NCBI RefSeq assembly: GCF_018614095.1
Contig: NZ_JAGGOY010000032.1
Span: 18,120 to 82,119, forward strand
Direction of reading: 5' to 3'
DNA length: 64,000 bases
Source: Streptomyces sp. ISL-87
GTDB lineage: Bacteria; Actinomycetota; Actinomycetes; Streptomycetales; Streptomycetaceae
The notes under the pieces were generated by a model. That model was not told the DNA's origin, made no database searches, and was given only the letters and a program-made list of their open reading frames with translations. Both the position numbers and the translations under genes were made by a program. Shown here in pieces: positions 60,782 through 64,000 of the stretch. Positions within the stretch are counted from its first letter, which is position 1, and the number at the start of each line of letters is the position of its first letter.

Positions 60782-60859
60782 CGACTTGCAGATTCGTTTC
60801 AGCCAAGAACGACGTTGGTGGTGGTTCGCACTGGCAGGTCTCGTTAGGATCTCCTGATC

Positions 60860-61531
60860 ATGGACGTGATGACGGGGAACGAGATGATCGCCATCCCGCC
60901 GGGGCAGGTGACGCTGTCGGACCGGCGGACACAGCGCAGTTGGTCGGTCGAGCTTGCGCCCTACCAGCTCGCGGCATCCCCGGTCACCCAGGCGTTGTAC
61001 GCACAGATCACAGGCCAGCGGCCGAGTACCACCCCTGGGGACCAGTTGCCCGTCGAGTGCGTCTCCTGGTGGGACGCGGCGCGGTTCTGCAACGCCCTGT
61101 CCCAGTGCGCCGGGTTCACGCCCGCGTACCACTTCCGTGCCGAGGGCGAAGGTATCGAGTGGGACGCGTCCGCCGACGGGTATCGACTGCCGACCGAAGC
61201 CGAGTGGGAGCACGCCTGCCGTGCCGGTACTGCAGGACCGCGTTATGGGGAGCTCGACGAGATCGGCTGGTACCGCGGTAACTCGCACGAGCGCATCCAC
61301 GAGGTGGGCGGCAAACGCCCCAACTCGTTGGGGCTTTACGACATGCTCGGCAACGTCTGGGACTGGTGCTGGGACGTCTACGACGCCGAGGTCTATGGCG
61401 CCTACCGGGTGCTCCGTGGCGGTGGTTGGTTCGATGAGCACTGGAGTTGCCGGGCCTCCGCGCGGCGCCGCAGCCACCCGACTTTCCAGGTCGACGACGT
61501 AGGCTTCCGCATCGCGCGTTCCCTCGTGTGA
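60860..61531 (+). CDS. Formylglycine-generating-enzyme-like (SUMF1) domain protein
   Basis: A 223-residue single-domain protein of the SUMF1/FGE fold: IPPGQVTLSDRR, PVTQALYAQITGQRPS, PVECVSWWDAARFCNALSQ, YRLPTEAEWEHACRAGT, LGLYDMLGNVWDWCWDVYD, RVLRGGGWFDEHWSCRASARRRSHP and VGFRIAR. True aerobic FGE has two copper-binding Cys in G-G-x-x-x-C-x-x-x-x-C; here the first position is Asp and only the second Cys remains, so formylglycine formation is doubtful. Related domains hydroxylate or bind other partners. No sulfatase gene is near. The gene lies alone between 43-base inverted repeats, so it probably moves as a unit. Confidence 0.9.
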   Translation: MDVMTGNEMIAIPPGQVTLSDRRTQRSWSVELAPYQLAASPVTQALYAQITGQRPSTTPGDQLPVECVSWWDAARFCNALSQCAGFTPAYHFRAEGEGIEWDASADGYRLPTEAEWEHACRAGTAGPRYGELDEIGWYRGNSHERIHEVGGKRPNSLGLYDMLGNVWDWCWDVYDAEVYGAYRVLRGGGWFDEHWSCRASARRRSHPTFQVDDVGFRIARSLV

Positions 61532-61674
61532 CGACCGGTTCCCGCCCGTCCTCAGACGCAATGTCCGCCGATCGGACGGCCTGGGCCCGATCATCTGAGA
61601 CATCGAGCGAATCGGACCCGTTCCGTCGAGACATGGACCAGATCGTCAGATTCAGTGGCACAAACTAACGTTGA

Positions 61675-61717
61675 TCATCCTTCGGTGGCAATCGATCAAC
61701 GTTCACTGGCACAGGTC
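61675..61717 (-). repeat. Right inverted repeat of the SUMF1-like cassette
   Basis: Reverse complement of the 60739 repeat, 39 of 43 bases identical. With it, the cassette is 979 bp long. Confidence 0.8.
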
Positions 61718-61721
61718 AGTT

Positions 61722-61759
61722 GACCTGTGACAGCGAACCTTGATCTGTTGCCACCGAAG
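61722..61759 (+). repeat. Third, diverged copy of the cassette repeat
   Basis: Starts GACCTGTGACAGCGAACC and continues like the other copies with several changes, in the same direction as the left repeat. It lies 4 bases beyond the right repeat, making a near fold-back pair, as if another cassette once followed. Confidence 0.65.
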
Positions 61760-61895
61760 AAGTGGTGATGCCTGTGACCTGCAGCGACCAGAAGAACTGA
61801 GACGCTGTGACGCTGGAAATCTCAGTGAATCTGGTCCCGGACGCACGGTTGCCCGGTGCCGTCTCAGTTGATCTGGTCCGTCGCTGCTGTTCCGG

Positions 61896-62078
61896 TTAGG
61901 GCCGGAGCTTCCGTGCCTGCGGGTCGAAGCAGTTGAGGTCCATCGACGCAGCAACCTCCGCCGCATAGGCAGACGCTTCCTCGGCCATGCTCCAGCGCAT
62001 GGGGAAGTAGATCAGCGGGCTGCTGGCCTCCCCGATCACATAGTGGCGCGTGCTGTTCACCGAGACGCCGGATGTCAT
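61896..62078 (-). CDS. Small hypothetical protein
   Basis: A 60-residue protein beginning MTSGVSVNSTRHYVIG and ending DLNCFDPQARKLRP. Third positions are mostly G or C and the end, with a Cys-Phe-Asp-Pro-Gln motif, resembles the last part of small immunity-like or DUF proteins by memory. It may be a complete small protein or the tail of a larger one. No ribosome site is clear. Confidence 0.5.
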   Translation of the reverse strand: MTSGVSVNSTRHYVIGEASSPLIYFPMRWSMAEEASAYAAEVAASMDLNCFDPQARKLRP

Positions 62079-62207
62079 TGAAGTTCGACCGGTTGCTGCT
62101 CTACGTTCGCGGCTGTTGGGCTTGCGAGGGGCGGGACGACGGTGGCCACACCTGTACGGGCATTCGGTGACGAGGCGCTTTCGGCGTTTGAGCTAGGACG
62201 CGCCGGC

Positions 62208-63092
62208 TCAGCTGGGCAGTGCGTCCTCCAACTGCGTCTGCTCCGCCTCGCTCAGCTCAAGCTCGGCCGCCTTGGCAGAGTCCTGGATCGATGCCGGGCG
62301 GCTGGCGCCGGGCACCGGGATCACCGCCGGGGAGCGGGTCAGCAGCCAGGCCAGGGCGATCTGCTGCGGGCTGACGCCGTGCTCGGCCGCGATGCGGTGG
62401 AAGGCGGTGCTCGCAGCGGTCGTGCCGGAGGGTCCGTCGAGGGAGCTTCGGGAGATGCCGCCCAATGGGCTCCAGGGCAGGAAGGCCAGCCCGAGCTGCG
62501 TACTCAGCCGCAGCTCGGGCTCGCTGTCGCGGACTGCAGGGGAGTACTCGTTCTGTACGGAGACGAGGCCGTCGCCGAGGATCGCGTGCGCCTCGCGGAT
62601 CTGGCCGGTGGTGACGTTGGAGATCCCGGCGGCGCGGATGGTGCCGGTGTCGAGCAGCTCGCGCAGCGCGCCCACGGACTCCGCCCAGGGCACGTCCGGG
62701 TCCGGCTTGTGCAGCTGGTACAGGCCGATGGCCTCGACGCCCAGGCGCTTCAGGGAAGCTTCGGCGGCGCGCTTGAGGTGGGCGGGGGTGGCGGTGACGG
62801 TCCAGCTGCCGTCGCCGGGCCGGCCGCGGCCGCCCTTGGTGGCGACGAGGAGGCGGGAGGTGTCGCCGCCGTAGCGGGCCAGGGCGCGGGCGATGAGGAG
62901 TTCGTTGTGGCCGGCTTCGCCGGCGTGCCAGTGGTAGCTGTCGGCGGTGTCGATGAGCGTGACCCCGGCGTCCAGGGCGGCGTGGATGGTGGCGATGGCC
63001 CGCTGTTCGTCCGGGCGGTGCTCAATGGACAGCGGCATGGCGCCCAGGCCGATGGCGCTGACGGTGGTGTCTGCGATGGTGCGGTACTGCAT
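62208..63092 (-). CDS. Aldo/keto reductase
   Basis: A 294-residue (alpha/beta)8-barrel NADPH enzyme. The tetrad is in place: Asp and Tyr in LIDTADSYHWH, Lys in LVATKGGRG and His in LYQLHKPDPD. The end (VIPVPGASRPASIQDSAKAA) is the cofactor-binding loop. It should reduce aldehydes or ketones; the substrate is unknown. It follows the epimerase gene by 14 bp on the same strand, so they are one operon. Confidence 0.92.
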   Translation of the reverse strand: MQYRTIADTTVSAIGLGAMPLSIEHRPDEQRAIATIHAALDAGVTLIDTADSYHWHAGEAGHNELLIARALARYGGDTSRLLVATKGGRGRPGDGSWTVTATPAHLKRAAEASLKRLGVEAIGLYQLHKPDPDVPWAESVGALRELLDTGTIRAAGISNVTTGQIREAHAILGDGLVSVQNEYSPAVRDSEPELRLSTQLGLAFLPWSPLGGISRSSLDGPSGTTAASTAFHRIAAEHGVSPQQIALAWLLTRSPAVIPVPGASRPASIQDSAKAAELELSEAEQTQLEDALPS

Positions 63093-63106
63093 GGTGTGTC
63101 TGTTCC

Positions 63107-64000
63107 TCAGGTGGTGGGGGCGGCGGATGCGTCGAGGGCTTCGGCGACGGCACCGGGGAGCCAGTCGGTGGTGTGGGAGAAGGAGAAGCCCAGTTCTTTC
63201 GCGCGGGCGTTGCTCATGGCGTAGTGGCGGTCGAAGGAGAACGGCGAGGCCGGCTCGCCCGCGGCGGCGCTCCGGTACAGGGCCTTCCTGCCGGCCTGTT
63301 CGGCGATGACAGCACCCAGGTCGTAAACGTCGAGTGGACCGTCGGAGCAGGCGTTGATCGGGCCGGTGACGTCGGTGAGCGTGGCCGCCCACAGCAGCAG
63401 GTCCGCCAGCTCCTCGTAGTGGATGAAGACCGTGGGCAGCGCCTCGGCGTGCACGGCGATCTGCGTGCCCTGGGTGACGTGCTCGACGTAGTGCGCCAGC
63501 CGGCCGGTGAACTCCGCCGCGCCGCCACCGAGCACGTGGGCACTGCGCACGGCGGCGAAAGCGAACCCGTGATGCTGGGCGAAGACGGCCTCCGCCTGGC
63601 GCTTGCCTTCGGCGTAGTGCGCCTCCAGGTACGCCGCGTCGTGCCACGGCAGGTCCATGGCCACCAGCCATGTCGACGGGTCCACGACCTCCTCCAGCAC
63701 CGGCGTGCCGGGTAGGACGGCCGGCAGTGCGGCGGTCGCCGGGTCGTAGACCTCGATGGTGGAGGTCATGACGTAGCGCCGGGTGCGGCCGCTGAAGGCG
63801 CGAGCGGCGATCGCGGCCTGCACGGGGGTGTAGCAGACCTGGTCGACGACCACGTCGAAGGTGCGGGAGCCGAGCGCGGCGATCAGGGCAGCCTCGTCGT
63901 TGCGGTCTACAACGAGGTGTTCGACACCGGGTGGCGGCGGGGTCGATCCGCGGTTAATCACCGTGACCTGGTGGCCGGCGGCCTGCAGGCGCTGGACCAG
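63107..64000 (-). CDS. NAD-dependent epimerase/dehydratase, 5' end outside window
   Basis: Partial: the reading is open to the last base. The visible 297 residues (LVQRLQAAGHQVTVINRGSTPPP at the left border; YVMTSTIEVYDP with the catalytic Ser/Thr region, HYAEGKRQAE with Tyr-x-x-x-Lys) form an extended SDR such as a UDP-sugar epimerase-like or isoflavone-reductase-like protein. The missing part should hold the first glycine-rich strand (G-x-x-G-x-x-G) and the true start. It heads an operon with the aldo/keto reductase. Confidence 0.9.
   Translation of the reverse strand: MVQRLQAAGHQVTVINRGSTPPPPGVEHLVVDRNDEAALIAALGSRTFDVVVDQVCYTPVQAAIAARAFSGRTRRYVMTSTIEVYDPATAALPAVLPGTPVLEEVVDPSTWLVAMDLPWHDAAYLEAHYAEGKRQAEAVFAQHHGFAFAAVRSAHVLGGGAAEFTGRLAHYVEHVTQGTQIAVHAEALPTVFIHYEELADLLLWAATLTDVTGPINACSDGPLDVYDLGAVIAEQAGRKALYRSAAAGEPASPFSFDRHYAMSNARAKELGFSFSHTTDWLPGAVAEALDASAAPTT

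Noticed and set aside
1..64000. CRISPR array, rRNA or tRNA genes
   Set aside because: No regularly spaced repeats of 25-40 bases and no rRNA or complete tRNA signature were seen.

Overview
The window is GC-rich DNA (about 72% by eye) with very high third-position GC, GTG/TTG starts, GTGA/ATGA overlaps and typical Streptomyces families: a divergent third EF-Tu, actinobacterial lipoproteins, a DUF3037/HipA-like pair, DUF3618/DUF4235 proteins and a lactococcin 972-like bacteriocin. I read it as a chromosomal segment of a Streptomyces or close relative. From memory, the gene order around tuf3, lnt and ung resembles the tuf3-ung region of S. coelicolor; I could not check this.

Layout. (1) 0.2-24.3 kb is compact and core-like. 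It holds two left-handed beta-helix proteins, DedA, a GH3 glucosidase, an antitoxin-like protein, a hotdog thioesterase, MFS, a spermidine synthase-like protein, patatin, tuf3 with a possible leader-peptide attenuator, a VTT protein, uppP, lnt, a Gfo/Idh oxidoreductase, DinB, ung, an oligopeptide-binding lipoprotein, two SDR/FabG reductases and the HipA/DUF3037 pair. (2) 24.4-37.4 kb is a scrambled mobile region. It contains integrase pieces, a polyketide synthase dehydratase fragment, two Tn3-type ends, two resolvase copies exactly 4200 bp apart at their left edge, a decayed MobF/TraA relaxase, a broken coaD, IS and Tn3 transposase stumps, and a lower-GC island with the bacteriocin and a membrane protein. 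Intact islets are a membrane hydrolase facing a two-component system, and an HTH regulator overlapping an MFS pump. (3) 37.6-41.1 kb is an envelope/stress cluster: YihY, PAP2, holin-like, DUF3618, DUF4235 and a cold-shock protein with a disturbed start. (4) 41.1-51.8 kb mixes working genes (beta-carbonic anhydrase, PHB depolymerase-like esterase, PucR plus NCS1 permease plus NTF2, lysyl oxidase family) with many stumps (methyltransferase, alkylmercury lyase, IS21, ArsR, IS3, thioredoxin-like). (5) 51.8-60.6 kb is ordered again: isochorismatase-like, two FMN-binding flavoproteins, LysR/EamA, MocR with a direct-repeat operator, two more EamA exporters, SRPBCC and PadR. (6) 60.7-64 kb holds a sulfatase-modifying-factor family gene enclosed by 43-bp inverted repeats, a small ORF, an aldo/keto reductase and an epimerase that runs off the window.

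Functional themes are cell-envelope upkeep (UppP, Lnt, DedA/VTT, YihY, PAP2, holin-like), small-molecule export (three EamA and two MFS proteins) and decayed horizontally acquired DNA carrying small selfish or competitive cassettes. The best candidates for something undescribed are the repeat-bounded bacteriocin/membrane-protein cassette (30.5-33.5 kb), the inverted-repeat-bounded SUMF1-like cassette (60.7-61.7 kb) and the tuf3 leader (11.60-11.75 kb). Family calls come from reading translations and remembered motifs; no database search was possible.
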